NCBI GenBank assembly: GCA_019155205.2
Contig: JAHNZQ020000010.1
Coordinates: 2,246,893 to 2,282,418 of the forward strand
Source of the DNA: Gracilaria vermiculophylla
Taxonomy: Eukaryota > Rhodophyta > Florideophyceae > Gracilariales > Gracilariaceae
Length of the DNA stretch: 35,526 bases
Direction: 5' to 3'
A program made the position numbers and the translations under genes. Below are positions 18,064-27,701 of this stretch, in pieces (position 1 is the stretch's first letter; each line of letters begins with the position of its first letter). The notes beneath the pieces are model-generated. The model worked only from the letters and a program-made list of their open reading frames with translations, searched no databases and was not told the DNA's origin.

Positions 18064-20811
18064 CTACCGCAGTTGATTAGTTTCGCGCATTCGCTCCAAC
18101 TGCCGTGCTTGCGCTTTCACGGATCCTCCGGAGCGCTCGCCCATGATGTCATAGTGCATGGCTGGTAGTTCATTCAGCCATCGCTTCAACACGTATCGGT
18201 CACCGTGACCTGCCGTAATCCATGGATGGTTGAGAAGCTCCGATGCTGGCAGTCTTCTCTTCGGGTTATGGTCTGTGCTGAGACGAATGAAGTCAGCCAG
18301 TTCTGGAGATACGAGTCCCTCGATCAGAGATACCGGCGGTGTACTTTCTACCGCTTCAACAATTTCGAAGAATTGATGAAGACTGTCAAATGGAGGTCTT
18401 CCAAGTGCGCACTCGATGACTACCATTCCAAGTCCCCATATGTCACTAGCATATGTGTACTTGTTTCCACGGAGCCTTTCCGGTGACATGTAAGTATACG
18501 TTCCGACAAACGTTTCCGTCTCCGACGTGCTTCCCTCCCCAATACTGTTACAATTGGCCTTCCTTTCCTTCAGATCTCGAGCCAGTCCGAAATCACCGAG
18601 CTTTGCGCGTCCAACTTTGGATGACATAAGGATATTAGCTGTTTTGACATCTCGATGCAAGACGTGATTCTCGTGGAGGAAGCGAAGGCCGAGAAGACAA
18701 TGTTCCGTTATTTTGCGTAGCACCGGTTCCGGTATTTTGCCATATTGACAAACCACATCGTCCAATGAACCGCGATCCATGTACTCGAGAACAATATGGA
18801 CCCCATTCATTCCGTCGTAAAACGCTCCGTGTGAACGCACCAAGAATCTGCTTTCATGGCTGATTAGCGTCGTCAATTCTTTTTTCAGTTCTTCTCGTTT
18901 CTTTTCATCAAACGCGTTTATTCGTTTCACGGCCACATACTTCTTCGTCGGTTCATGTTTCGCAAGGTACACAGAACCTGTGATCCCTCGGCCAAGCGTA
19001 CCATTTCCGCGGATGGTCCCCACTCGAGTAAACTCATCTAGGCTTCGCACAATGATCAGGTTTCTGCTGGAGGTAGGAACACCATCACTGTCCATGCCGC
19101 TCGAGACTTTGCGAACTAGCTTTTCGGGGGTCCCCTCCAGACCGTTTAGGGATATCACAAAGCCTCCATCGACGTATGTGTCTTCAATCTGAAGAATGAA
19201 GCTATCTTCAGCAACACCATTGCTGGGAGTGCTCGGGGAGCTGGGAGCACCATTTGCGCAGCGAAACGAATTGGTTTGAAAGCTGATAGGTTCAATATAT
19301 TCCGGGTCGAGAAGTTCTTGATCTGCTTCGGTGAGGTAATCTGAAACATTTGTATCCTTTCCATCGGCACTTCTGGGCGAAGCTTCATTCCATAGCCCAT
19401 TACGCGACTTGGAAGTACCATTTCTCGGTTGGCTTGAGTTGCTAAAAGTGGAAGAAGAGCTTTGCATTGCTGGAGGGGATGATGACGGTCGATGGACACG
19501 TTCGGGACTCTGTGCTGCAACATTCGATCGTCCTCGTCTTACAGTTTCTTGGCCGACAAGACCAGCATACACGATACTGTCATCTTTGATAGCTCTACGT
19601 TCCCCGGAGGAATTTCTCACACTCTTGAAGGAAACATTCGTTGTGTTCGTTGTTAACGGCACTTTGAGTAGAGGTAAACTGAATAGCATTCGGTGCTTCA
19701 AAGTGCTGCCTCGCTTAGCAGGCGTTGACTGGCTTCTCCCCAAAGGCACAGCATGCTCCCTCTCGCGCGTGGGACATGCAGAGTCTGCTGAAGCTCGTTG
19801 ATCAAGCTGTGCAGAGTCAGAATCGAGAATTCGTCCCGCTGATGAGGATCTCTGGCTAAGGCTTTGTTTCTGGGCGCTTTCTCTCTTGCTTGGTGGATCA
19901 GTTGATTTTCCGTGCGAGGAGAGCGAACTGGAGATCCTTTGCACAGGAGATCTCGGTGTTGGAGGGCTGTTCGCGTTACGACGTTGTGGAGAGCTTGGGA
20001 CTGCATGGCGCACCTGCACTTCACTTGAAAGTGCATTGTTCGCTATCTGCGGTGCCGATGAGCGGGTGAAGCGCCTCGAGTCGCTATCGCGGCGGAAGAT
20101 GCTATCCACGCTGGACATGACACGATTGGGACGGGGGCGACGGAGTGGATTATTGTTCGCCCTGGTGGCTCTCGAGCGCTCGGTCGGAAGGGCTCGAAAC
20201 GAGAGAGAGCCGGAAGACTGTGACGGGGACTTGGCGGGTGCGTAAGCAACATCTCGTTGCGGCTTCGAGGAGGAGGACTGGGGCTGGGGGCCCGAATTGG
20301 GTGAGCGGGCGCGGGCGACGTTTCCTGAAGGCGGTTGCGAAGACTGAAAGCGGAAGTTGAGCGAGCGGGACGAGTGCTCGAGGATGCTGTTGATGCGGTG
20401 GCTGCGAACTCCACGGCGCGAGAAACGGCTCTCGGACACGGGGGCTTCGGCGGGGGGCCGATCTGGCAGGGCGTCTCGACCGCCGGATATGTAGACCGAG
20501 GACGGTTTGGCAGAATTGGTGGGCGGGTCCGACTTACGCTCGTGCGAGCGGCGCAGACGGAGGCGGTGGCGACTGGTGTGGCGCGTTTCGGGCTCGGAGA
20601 AATGGGTGTTAGCGGGCTTTTCCGCCGGTGGAGATGCGACGGCGAGCTTTACGGAGGACGCGGCGAGCAGGTAGTCGGCGTAGTCGACGTTGAGGGGAGC
20701 GGTTTCACCGGAGACGCGTTGCTGCGAGTTGGCGGTGGAGTATGAATCGGCGGAGGTTCGCGGGGAGCGGGTTTTCGAGCGTAGATTGTGGACGAGGTCT
20801 GAAAGGCCCAT
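18064..20811 (-). CDS. MAP2K-like (STE7-type) protein kinase with very long disordered N-terminus
   Basis: The 915-residue product starts at ATG 20811 (MGLSDLVHNLRSK). The frame extends further only by a TTG-initiated Pro-rich stretch. Residues 1-590 are Ser/Arg/Pro-rich and probably disordered. The kinase domain spans about 598-870: glycine loop LGRGITGSVY (606-615), VAVK Lys629, HRDVKTAN with Asp721, DFG at 740-742, and GTYTYMSPERL around 770-780. The last, with SDIWGLGMVVIE and GRPPF, is the MAP2K signature. The activation segment between DFG and GTY is about 13 residues longer than in animal MEKs and Ser/Thr-rich (NSIGEGSTSETETFV). MAP2Ks phosphorylate MAP kinases on Thr and Tyr. It is divergent from the LYR gene. 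Which MAPK it serves is not visible, and it could be a more divergent STE-group kinase. Confidence 0.85.
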   Translation of the reverse strand: MGLSDLVHNLRSKTRSPRTSADSYSTANSQQRVSGETAPLNVDYADYLLAASSVKLAVASPPAEKPANTHFSEPETRHTSRHRLRLRRSHERKSDPPTNSAKPSSVYISGGRDALPDRPPAEAPVSESRFSRRGVRSHRINSILEHSSRSLNFRFQSSQPPSGNVARARSPNSGPQPQSSSSKPQRDVAYAPAKSPSQSSGSLSFRALPTERSRATRANNNPLRRPRPNRVMSSVDSIFRRDSDSRRFTRSSAPQIANNALSSEVQVRHAVPSSPQRRNANSPPTPRSPVQRISSSLSSHGKSTDPPSKRESAQKQSLSQRSSSAGRILDSDSAQLDQRASADSACPTREREHAVPLGRSQSTPAKRGSTLKHRMLFSLPLLKVPLTTNTTNVSFKSVRNSSGERRAIKDDSIVYAGLVGQETVRRGRSNVAAQSPERVHRPSSSPPAMQSSSSTFSNSSQPRNGTSKSRNGLWNEASPRSADGKDTNVSDYLTEADQELLDPEYIEPISFQTNSFRCANGAPSSPSTPSNGVAEDSFILQIEDTYVDGGFVISLNGLEGTPEKLVRKVSSGMDSDGVPTSSRNLIIVRSLDEFTRVGTIRGNGTLGRGITGSVYLAKHEPTKKYVAVKRINAFDEKKREELKKELTTLISHESRFLVRSHGAFYDGMNGVHIVLEYMDRGSLDDVVCQYGKIPEPVLRKITEHCLLGLRFLHENHVLHRDVKTANILMSSKVGRAKLGDFGLARDLKERKANCNSIGEGSTSETETFVGTYTYMSPERLRGNKYTYASDIWGLGMVVIECALGRPPFDSLHQFFEIVEAVESTPPVSLIEGLVSPELADFIRLSTDHNPKRRLPASELLNHPWITAGHGDRYVLKRWLNELPAMHYDIMGERSGGSVKAQARQLERMRETNQLR

Positions 20812-21385
20812 GTCGGAGGGGCGAAAGGAGGTGGAAGCGGGGGTGTGTGAGGGGCAAGTGGGAGGGAGTGGAGCCTGCCGGGGGGGGAAGGGAGAGGGGG
20901 GGGGTTGGGGGGAGGGGGACGGGGACGGGGAACGGGGAAGGGGGGCGCGGGAAGCGAGGAGGGGAAGATTATGTGAGGCAATAATGCGGAGCAGCAACGC
21001 GCGTTGGTACGGCGCGTGCTAAGAGAGGCGGCGGGAGCGCTGTGTGCAGTGAGCGCTAATGCGCTGCTCATGCAATGGAACAAATGGGCCGGTGGCACTG
21101 GCAAGCGGTCCACCACGCGGGCTCTTGTGCGCGAGTCGCTGTTGGGGGCGGGGGATTGTCGCCCCTGGCGCGCACTGTATGTTTGTCACCACGCGCGAGC
21201 GGCACGAAGTGCTCAAAGCGGTGTTCGCCGCACCGGCGGGCGCAGTCCTTGCTGGTGGCACAAGTTGTTCCCCGCCTGCAAGCCGCCAAATTGCCGCGCT
21301 GCTGACGGCGAGGATCGGGCGCTGCGGACGTCCCCCTAGCGGCCGCCACCGTTGACGTCGCGCTGCTGACCAGTGTACGCTCAGG
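20812..21385. promoter_or_regulatory. shared 5' region of the divergent kinase and LYR genes; G-rich tract
   Basis: The 574 bp separate the two starts. Positions about 20877-20946 are extremely G-rich on the plus strand, with repeated runs of four to nine G, so C-rich on the kinase sense strand. The tract could form G-quadruplexes. No TATA box is evident. Confidence 0.5.
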
Positions 21386-21821
21386 ATGACCGCCCCTCCC
21401 TCGTCGAGAAGCGTTCTCTCCCTGTATCGCGCGTTGCTCCGCGCCGTGCGGCATTACCCCAGTATGAAGAGAGACTCGCTCGCCAAAGCCATTAAAGAAG
21501 GTGCGTCCTATAATCCCCCCCGCTCTCACTCTCGTCGCACGCAGCCTACCCAAAGTGCCCGCCATGTGATCGGAGCCGCAATTGTGCATCTCACGTGATA
21601 GCGTACTTGCAGCCCATGAGACACTAACTCGGTTAACCATCCCGTACACCACTTGCGCTTTCTTGCAACCATTCGCAGACTTCAGGGAGAAGCGAAATAT
21701 GTCAGGTGACCAGCTCGAGAAAGCTTTGTGGCTCGGCCACATGGAGCTGGAGCGCTTGCAGAAATGGGTTCCGACCAGCAAGCAAATGGCGGACGGTAAG
21801 GATATGGACATAAAGTTGTAG
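21386..21821 (+). CDS. LYR-motif (Complex1_LYR) mitochondrial protein, one intron
   Basis: Exon 1 (21386-21500) and exon 2 (21679-21821) join over a 178-bp intron with a GTGCGT donor, a CTAAC element near 21625 and a TTCGCAG acceptor. The product has 85 residues. It carries the LYR tripeptide at 13-15 within SLYRALLRAVRHYPS, and DFREKRN at 39-45 with the conserved downstream Phe, then a helix ending in LERLQKW. LYR proteins are small mitochondrial adaptors that bind acyl carrier protein and serve iron-sulfur delivery or assembly of respiratory complexes. Which member this is (for example an SDH or complex I/III assembly factor) cannot be decided from the sequence. NDUFS4, another complex I protein, lies 12 kb away, but this is probably coincidence. 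Confidence 0.82.
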
Positions 21822-22825
21822 CCGCCCAATGACGCCATGTTCCACGTTCCACCGAACATTCACTGCGTTCAGTATCGAACCTGTGTGTCTATGCTTTGCA
21901 TTTCTCACGTAATTGTTCACTTCCCCTTCACCGACCACCAGTTGTGCAAAAGACCCAACAACATTTGTTACTGATCGAGAAGTAACGTTCCTCATGCTCG
22001 CATCCAACGTTTGGTGTATCTGAGCACATGACATATATTACTGCACCCCAACAATACACGGACAAGGTCGCGCTGTGACTGTACCACAGTAAGTACATCT
22101 ATAGCTCCGTTACCTTATGTTTACTGGTAGCGATCGCACAATATCAGGGTATTCTCTGCTACTGGCAGTGAGTGAACCGTGGCCTCAAACATGCACAGCT
22201 TATGTTAGCTGGGGGGTCGGCGTTCCTCTAGAGCGCGTGAACTTGCGATGCTTTGTCGTGCAGTGCATGTCAGCCTCCAAACTGCTTGCCTTACGAACAA
22301 TCAAAACGACCCTGCCACAATTATTCGCCTTGTCATCATTGTGGTACTGATTCTGTGACCGACAGGGAGAAAATCGTCATGATTCACATGCTCCAATGAT
22401 TGACCAATGTGATGGAGCGCTTCGTGCCCCAAACGCCGCGACGCACCGCCGCAGTCTGTTGTCAAAGAACGCTCTCTCTTGTTGGTGTCTAAGGTAGAGG
22501 ACCACTGACCTCATATGAGGCCAAAACAATCAATTTATGTTTTAAATCTTAGTTATTTTGATCGGATGTTTTCGCCTTTGGTAGTCTGTTTTAGTTGCGC
22601 AACCTGTTTTTGATACAAAAAAAGGCTGTTTGCTGAAGCTCTGTAGTAAATGAGACATATTATGCAAGCACATCTCTATGCAACCACCTGGTTTTCTCAT
22701 GTTCCTGCTCCTCATCCAGCATAAGCAACACAAGCTTTCAATTTTTGCTGTACATAAACGCACTTATGATTCAAAAGCACCGTTCCTGACGCGGGTATGA
22801 AAGGTTCAAACCTGGCAAAAAATAA
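21822..22825. other. intergenic region between convergent LYR and basic-protein genes
   Basis: About 1 kb, with no supported gene. A GGTTCAAACC string at about 22802 resembles a tRNA B box but has no matching cloverleaf. It contains a second copy of the CCTCATATGAGG palindrome. Confidence 0.4.
22506..22523. repeat. near-perfect palindrome TGACCTCATATGAGGCCA
   Basis: This differs at one base from the perfect 18-bp palindrome at 5432-5449 and shares its 12-bp core CCTCATATGAGG (22509-22520). Both copies lie in non-coding DNA 17 kb apart. Confidence 0.55.
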
Positions 22826-23690
22826 TCATTTGGCAACATTACATCCGGGCGGATACACACTTTGCACTCTCGTATCAGACGCGTGAAACTGCGGTTTTCC
22901 GCTTGCCGACTTGCGCACTCGCCCGGCCCGTAGCGTCTCCTCAGTCAGGTGCTTCGGTAGTTGATGTGCTTTTCGTTTGTCGCGCCGCAAATTTTTTTGC
23001 CGGCTTCGTTTCTTTTTTTTCCGCTTCACCCATGCGTCTGCGTCGCTTTTCTCCTCACCGCCCACTTTGCCCCCGTCTCCGTTTGCGTGTGATCCTGTGC
23101 CCTGCACGTGAACGAAACCCTCGCTCCATCGCTTGAAGTCCGCATCGTGGTCCCCATCCATGCGCCGCAGCACGTCATCTCCCCACTCACCATCGCTGTC
23201 AGAATCATCCTTTAGTGCTGTCGTCAAACTAGTCGCGCGTTCGCCTTTTTGCTTCTGTCCATCAGCGGAAGACGGGCGCTTTCGCTCCGCCTTCTGACGC
23301 TTGCCATATTTTGCGCCAATGGCTCGTGCCCTAGACTCCACTTCCTCATCGTCACTACTTTGCACGTACTTGTCCTCGTTTTCGGCAGCCAAAGCCTGCC
23401 TTCTCAGCGCGCTTCCCAGTCTTCTGTTCGCCTCACTCAGCCCAGGGGACGTCGTCGCATGCACGGCCTGATTAGGATTTGCCCCGACTCCAAGTCTGCG
23501 CCACACAAGTCCAGTTAGCGTCCATGCATTTGCAAGTCACAGTGATTTGATGATTGAATAATCCGTACCGTGCGGGTCGTGGAATGTACTTATCGGGCAG
23601 CTCCTCATTTTCGGAGCAGCTGTCTTCCTGCCTTGCTAGAAACGCTTTGACGGCAGCAAGTGCGCTCCCGTCGTGTTCGAATTCCGCCAT
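22826..23690 (-). CDS. conserved-type basic, probably nucleolar protein; one intron
   Basis: Exon 1 runs from the first ATG (23690) to 23569 and exon 2 from 23495 to 22826. The 73-bp intron has a GTACGG donor, a CTAAC element and a GCGCAG acceptor. The splice yields the continuous motif KYIPRPARLGVGANP, which the unspliced frame lacks and which supports the join. The product is 263 residues. The middle is acidic and Ser-rich (SSDDEEVESR and DDSDSDGEWGDD), and a basic block KRKKKKRSRQKNLRRDKRKAHQLPKHLTEETLRAGRV near the C-terminus is the most family-like part. The blend of PRPARLG-x-GA and a K/R-rich RSRQKN block suggests one of the uncharacterised nucleolar or RNA-processing proteins. I cannot name the family. 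It is divergent from the oxygenase gene. Confidence 0.72.
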
Positions 23691-24246
23691 TTCTGGGTGA
23701 GACGGGGGGACGACCCCACCCCGCGAACGAGCGTCACGCGGTCGCGACTCTCGCCCATGTGCCAAGTTGGGCGGCGAGCCATGAAAAGTAAGCCCTCGAT
23801 TCTACCCTTTCAAGCCAAAACTGGAACAAAAAATAGAAAAAAGTTGACGTCCGCTTAGTACTTCGTGTCGCTGCTTAAACGTGGTACTCGCCGCCTGGCG
23901 CGACTCCTCCGTGCGACCGCGCCTCCATTTTCCCGATGGTAAGGGGTCCGAGATGGGGATTCACAGCTGGGTGCCCGGTCGTTTCGCTGTGAAGGCGTAC
24001 GTTCTTCGCTCCGACTAGTGTGTAGAGTATTTTTGACATGTTGCAGATATGTGGTTAACTGCTGCACGAGATTTTTTGATTGATGCGCGGTCTGCAATTT
24101 GAGCGTCGTTTGACACAGAAAAGTTGGAATGTCGTTCGGGCGCATGCAGCAGCACTTCATGTGCAATCTGATGAGCGCAATGACGAATCGAGAGCTCTGT
24201 CTAATTTAATTTCTTGATGCAGGACTTGTGAGACTGAGCATTGACC
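23691..24246. promoter_or_regulatory. shared 5' region of the divergent basic-protein and oxygenase genes
   Basis: The 556 bp lie between two divergent starts. The open frames inside are low in information. No clear regulatory motif stands out. Confidence 0.35.
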
Positions 24247-25290
24247 ATGAAACAAAAGGCCCAACTCCCTATCATTGACGTCTGCTCGCTGTTTTCTAGT
24301 GCCAACGAAAGCATTTCGCAGCACAACGCAATCGGTGAAGAGCTCAAGCGTGCTTTTGAACGAACCGGCTTGGCGTACTTGCGATTCAATGGAACAAGTC
24401 AAAGTCTTCTCCACAACGCCACCATCCCCGCTCTACAGTCACTAGACTCTTTCTTTCAACAGCCTGCCTCGGCCAAGAGTCTTCTAATCAAAGCAGACTT
24501 GCCACCGGGAGTGAGCCGCGGCTATTTAGCGCCTGCGTCCGAGTCCGGCTCTGACGCGCTGGAATGGAAGGAGGGTTATAGCTGGTCTTGTGAGTGGCAA
24601 AATGGCAAGAAACCATCCAATTCCTTCGAAGCATACAATGTTTGGCCACAAGGCAACTCTGACATGCAAGCCAACCTCGCCAAAGCGTTTGCTTTCATGC
24701 ACAAAGTTGCCAAGCTATTGAGTCGAGTGCTCGCTGAGGCTCTTCACGACTCATCTATGCCAGATTTGGAGTCTTTGTGTGATGCTGGGGAGTCTTTGTC
24801 TCTGATGCGAGCTTTTCACTACTTTGAAAAGAACACCAATTCGAATAGCATAGGATCTAGCCCTCATACAGATTGGGGATTTATGACCCTTGTCGCCCAA
24901 GGAGACGGAGCAGAGAATGCACTTCAGGCCTACCTTGACGGCGTGTGGAAAGACATACCGCCCGTGCCAAACACGCTTGTTGTCAACTGCTCTGATTTCT
25001 TATCAATGCTTACAAGAGGGCGCCTACAAAGTCCATTGCACAGAGTCATCTTGACCAACACCGAACGAACCAGCTTAGTGTACTTTCAGTATCCGGCGTA
25101 TGACACACCTATGCCCAAAGTAGTTAAACCCGGATCACTTAGTTTACTGAAAGACCAGAGCGTCGGAGGAAACGGACAGACGCTGTCGACGCAAAACAAG
25201 TGCTTTGGAGGATTTATCACTGAGAAGTGGGCGCAAGTAAGGCGGGGGCAGCGATTTGGGGAAAAGGAGCTCGCAACGGAACGACAGTAA
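24247..25290 (+). CDS. 2-oxoglutarate/Fe(II)-dependent oxygenase, isopenicillin-N-synthase-like
   Basis: The start is ATG 24247 (MKQKAQLPIID), giving 347 residues. An N-terminal DIOX_N-type domain (7-130) contains LPIIDV, a helix ending ERTGLAYLRF, and SRGYLAPASE. The double-stranded beta-helix core carries the iron ligands His207 and Asp209 (HTDWGFMT) and His265 (SPLHRV), and the 2-oxoglutarate-binding RTS at 274-276. All catalytic residues are present, so an active enzyme is expected, probably cytosolic. Such enzymes hydroxylate or desaturate small molecules; the substrate is not predictable here. The 3' end overlaps the convergent membrane-anchored ORF by 74 bp. No intron is needed. Confidence 0.9.
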   Translation: MKQKAQLPIIDVCSLFSSANESISQHNAIGEELKRAFERTGLAYLRFNGTSQSLLHNATIPALQSLDSFFQQPASAKSLLIKADLPPGVSRGYLAPASESGSDALEWKEGYSWSCEWQNGKKPSNSFEAYNVWPQGNSDMQANLAKAFAFMHKVAKLLSRVLAEALHDSSMPDLESLCDAGESLSLMRAFHYFEKNTNSNSIGSSPHTDWGFMTLVAQGDGAENALQAYLDGVWKDIPPVPNTLVVNCSDFLSMLTRGRLQSPLHRVILTNTERTSLVYFQYPAYDTPMPKVVKPGSLSLLKDQSVGGNGQTLSTQNKCFGGFITEKWAQVRRGQRFGEKELATERQ

Positions 25291-25912
25291 GCCATCTTGC
25301 AGTTCGACGCGACAGAATGCACATAAAGCAGGGGGGACTGGGGATACTTTCGTTCTTTTGCAGCTTGCGTATGCGACGCGATAGCTTGCGCAAGACGCGC
25401 CAGCGCCAGACAAAATTGGAAACGCCTCCAGGCCGGTGCTCGAAGGGGACTTGCAACGCTTCGCGAACGGAGAACACCTCGAGCTTCAAGTTGGGAATAG
25501 TTGACAGGCGTTTGGCCCAGTCGGATTTATAAGACACGGTGATTCTGTCGCCGACTTCCAGAACGACGCCTTCGTATCCGATCGGCGCCTTTGCGAATGG
25601 ATGGGGTGCTGCGGGATAAAAGCCAATGAGTTCGCCTCTCACGATGTTGTTCTTGCCGAGACGATGTGGGACATCCTCTTGCACTCCGCGCGCTTGCACA
25701 ATTTCGCCAACTTGCATCATGGTGAGCGAGAAATTGGGTTGGGCATCGCGAACCGGGATTACGGCCACCAAAATGTTCGGAAGACCTTCTCTGTTGATTT
25801 GCACCGGAGCAAAGGCGCCGATCTTTGCAAGAAAGTTGGCGAAGAGAAGCAGCACCACAAGGACTAGGACCATTGCGAACACATCGAGGTATGTGCCGGC
25901 CCATTTCTCCAT
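25217..25912 (-). CDS. membrane-anchored protein, possibly with a GyrI/TEX264-like domain
   Basis: The 231-residue frame starts at ATG 25912. Residues about 7-31 form one strong hydrophobic helix near the N-terminus, followed by a soluble domain (about 35-200) with VAVIPVRD, GELIGFYPAAP and LKLEVFSVREALQVPFEHRP. The order of N-terminal anchor, then IG-x-Y-xxx-P strand, then a basic helix, loosely recalls TEX264, an ER-anchored GyrI-like protein acting in ER-phagy and DNA repair. This is a weak structural guess, and the family is otherwise unrecognised. The last 24 codons overlap the oxygenase coding region on the other strand. The C-terminus may therefore be read in error, or the transcripts truly overlap. 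No convincing intron was found to shorten it. Confidence 0.6.
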   Translation of the reverse strand: MEKWAGTYLDVFAMVLVLVVLLLFANFLAKIGAFAPVQINREGLPNILVAVIPVRDAQPNFSLTMMQVGEIVQARGVQEDVPHRLGKNNIVRGELIGFYPAAPHPFAKAPIGYEGVVLEVGDRITVSYKSDWAKRLSTIPNLKLEVFSVREALQVPFEHRPGGVSNFVWRWRVLRKLSRRIRKLQKNESIPSPPCFMCILSRRTARWLTVVPLRAPFPQIAAPALLAPTSQ

Positions 25913-26718
25913 TTGTCAATAAGTGTCCGCCCCAGTTCGGACGTGCTTGTGTCGTATTGGCCTTTGGCGTTCTTTTTGGTTCACGATGAACAGTAAACCG
26001 TTCGCCTCGGCTTTCTGCATTCACCGCTGCGGCTCGTGAAGAATCATCTGCATGCGCACGGTGAGATAGGAACGGGCTCGGACCGAGATGAGTCGTGGTG
26101 ATCTGCTGCGAACCGGTTCGTGTGCCGACAGTCTTGTCAAGCGTGAGGCGCGAAGCGGTCGGTACAGCTGTGTGGTTGCCAAAACGATGAAACCGGCCCA
26201 ACAAGCGTCTTGCGGTCATTGTTGGATAATCTGAGCACGGCGGCAGCGATCTTCTCACATGCACAGCGCGAGGTTGCGAGCGGATATTCGTTGTACAGTA
26301 ACCCTGTAAAGCTCAGCAGTGGTCCACAACGGTCCACTGGCGCCTGATTCTGATTCTGATTCTGATTCTTCAAAATTTCCGCTCATAGCTGTCGTGGGCT
26401 CCCCAGGTAGGGCTTCGTGTTTTCAGACATGCACGGCGGGCGGGGTCGACGGTACTAATCGCTGCATGCATTTTCCTGTCAAAATCGGCAAGAACCATTA
26501 TCTGCCACGGATTTTTCCTGGGACACAGCACGACATCTTGGGCTGTGCTTCAACTTGAATGATCGTGGTCTACAGGGCCACCTGTTTGAAGAAGCAAACG
26601 TCTGGCCTGAAAATTCTAGAGCAGAACCCTCTGACCGAGTTGTAAGATAATACATCGCACAATAAGGCAGTGGTAAAGTTGTTTTGTTGTCAAAGCGTCT
26701 CGCAGCCGTATATCCATT
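25913..26718. other. intergenic region with short hexanucleotide repeat
   Basis: This lies between two divergent genes. CTGATT is repeated four times in tandem at 26344-26367. A frame antisense to the membrane-anchored ORF extends into this stretch but appears spurious. No gene is supported. Confidence 0.4.
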
Positions 26719-27459
26719 ATGGAAGAAGCCAAATCTGCGATGGAACGGGTGCCTCTCTTAAATAACTCATCTGAAAACATAGAGCCGGCTCCAGCTGCAC
26801 AGTCACCACCTCCGCAAGACGACCAGTTTTCAGGCACCGAGCTTTCGTCTGACACGGAACGAAATGACCCACCCTCATTTTTCGACCGAATCATGGACAG
26901 CATACATGCAATGTTCATGCACTTTTGCCACAAGCTCGGTTGGTTCTTTCTACGATTCCTTTCGTTTGTGATGCTACACTGTGGCATAATTTGCGCTGGA
27001 GTTTTCCAGATGTTGGCATTCTACTACACCGGGGTGCTCAACCTCTACGTTATGATTGCATGCTTCCTGTACGCCCCCGCGCTGGTCGCGATATCCATCA
27101 TTCGAGAAGAGATAGTTGTGAATGGGACGTCACGGTCGGGCGCTGGACCGAGGCTCACACACGAGGTTGCCATTGCTTATCTGCTACTGACAGTGTTTGG
27201 GTTTTGCTCCGTGCTCCAGCCTCTGTTCATGCATGCCGACAACGTGATTTCCTACAAATCGATGTGGACGAGTATTGGCGGCACGGCTATTTTTTATTAC
27301 TGTGTACTAATCTCCGAAGTTCTGTTTGCAAGTGCTTCCAATGTGAACAGAGCGAGGCTTCGGGATGAGGAGTTAGAAAGAGAGCGGACTGATCAGCCTT
27401 TCTGGATCAAACGATATGAATCACTCCGCGCGAAAGAAAGTGGTAACCCTGACGTATGA
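26719..27459 (+). CDS. four-helix integral membrane protein of unknown family
   Basis: The intact 246-residue frame starts at ATG 26719. The N-terminal 65 residues are polar and Pro/Ser/Asp-rich with an acidic dileucine-like ERVPLL (10-14). Four hydrophobic helices follow at about 74-99, 106-128, 149-170 and 184-204, then a charged C-terminal tail (RLRDEELERERTDQPFW). Location is probably the endomembrane system or plasma membrane, from the dileucine-like signal; that is inference. I do not recognise the family. No intron is needed. It is convergent with the LQY1-like gene downstream, 242 bp away. Confidence 0.72.
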   Translation: MEEAKSAMERVPLLNNSSENIEPAPAAQSPPPQDDQFSGTELSSDTERNDPPSFFDRIMDSIHAMFMHFCHKLGWFFLRFLSFVMLHCGIICAGVFQMLAFYYTGVLNLYVMIACFLYAPALVAISIIREEIVVNGTSRSGAGPRLTHEVAIAYLLLTVFGFCSVLQPLFMHADNVISYKSMWTSIGGTAIFYYCVLISEVLFASASNVNRARLRDEELERERTDQPFWIKRYESLRAKESGNPDV

Positions 27460-27701
27460 GTTGACAATATGACAATGCGTTTCAAGCTGCGCGCCCAAGT
27501 ACCACTTTACGATTCCGCGGTAGAACAGCATGAGAATTCCACGAATTGTGCAACTTTCGAGACACCCGATTCCATAGGTACATACTTGATGAAATGGACT
27601 TTGGTGTGAACAAATATCATGACAGGCACTACGATGAGTACGGGACTGCTGTATCTCAATGCCGCAGTGAGTGTGGTGGTTGAAGGGTAGATGTAATTAT
27701 A

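Noticed and set aside
22780..22830. tRNA-like B box (GGTTCAAACC)
   Set aside because: No A box at the right distance and no foldable cloverleaf.
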